Part shown: piece by piece, positions 7,756-7,862 of the stretch
How the letters are laid out: every line of letters begins with the position of its first letter
Numbering within the stretch: the stretch's first letter is position 1
Assembly (NCBI GenBank): GCA_041676645.1
Contig: JBAYRO010000122.1
Span: 1 to 7,862, forward strand
Origin: JAMLIN01 sp041676645
GTDB taxonomy: Bacteria > Pseudomonadota > Gammaproteobacteria > Burkholderiales > Burkholderiaceae_E
Length of the DNA: 7,862 nt
Reading direction: 5' to 3'
Program-made: the position numbers and the translations under genes
The notes under the pieces: generated by a model
Database searches by the model: none
The model's input: only the letters and a program-made list of their open reading frames with translations
What the model was told of the DNA's origin: nothing

Positions 7756-7862
7756 ATTCATCAATGAAGGCCACCTGGAAAGAGGCCGTTCTCGCCGAGA
7801 GCGGGGACACGGTCGTCGTCGAAGGCAATCACTACTTCCCGGCGGAAGCGATCAATCGAGAA
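7756..7862. repeat. Right copy of 107-bp perfect terminal direct repeat
   Basis: This copy is identical to bases 1-107. Superimposing the copies closes the sequence into a 7,755-bp unit in which atpG is followed by DUF427, the chimeric ORF, and atpD again. Confidence 0.97.
7764..7862 (+). CDS. DUF427 family protein, 5' part cut by window end
   Basis: These are the first 33 codons of the DUF427 protein, through Glu33, identical to those at 9-107 and reaching the window edge with no stop. This copy has its ribosome binding site, which the left copy lacks because the window begins there. It is most simply the same gene seen twice in a self-closing sequence. Confidence 0.85.
   Translation, partial: MKATWKEAVLAESGDTVVVEGNHYFPAEAINRE

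Overview
The window holds one complete N-type (N1No) rotary ATPase operon, atpDCQRBEFAG, between two short flanking genes, all on the + strand. The DNA is GC-rich, with GTG starts, 4-nt stop/start overlaps and purine-rich Shine-Dalgarno sites. The protein types fit a high-GC proteobacterium, perhaps a gamma- or betaproteobacterium. That assignment is an inference, and the genus cannot be read from the window.

Layout. Bases 1-107 are repeated perfectly at 7756-7862, so the window is terminally redundant and closes into a unit of 7,755 bp. A complete DUF427 gene lies at 9-287, and its first 33 codons recur at the right end behind a proper ribosome binding site. Next comes an unusual ORF (341-934) whose first ~70 residues look like a DUF3024 protein and whose last ~120 residues look like the C-terminal end of the RNA ligase RtcB. 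A 122-bp gap (935-1056) with several symmetric elements precedes the operon. From 1057 to 7713 the nine atp genes run without a single intergenic base: beta, epsilon, AtpQ, AtpR, a, c, a long b with a delta-like tail, alpha, gamma. There is no separate delta gene, as is usual for N-ATPases. A 50-bp gap then leads back into the DUF427 gene.

How it works together. Alpha, beta, gamma and epsilon form the catalytic head and central stalk; a and c form the ion-translocating part; the long b subunit should serve as the peripheral stalk and also cap the head in place of delta. AtpQ and AtpR are small membrane proteins specific to this ATPase type. N-ATPases usually occur beside a normal F-type synthase and are thought to act as ATP-driven ion pumps. 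The c subunit has two carboxylates in its ion site (Glu30 and Glu63, the latter in an ESSAIY motif), so its sequence alone does not settle Na+ versus H+.

The main point for a second look is the combination of terminal redundancy and the DUF3024-RtcB chimera. A chromosomal order rtcB - atpDCQRBEFAG - DUF427 - DUF3024, joined between DUF3024 and rtcB, would give exactly this unit as a tandem duplication or an excised circle, with the chimeric ORF as the novel joint. No replication, mobilisation or recombination gene is present, so a self-replicating plasmid is not supported, and an assembly artefact remains possible.
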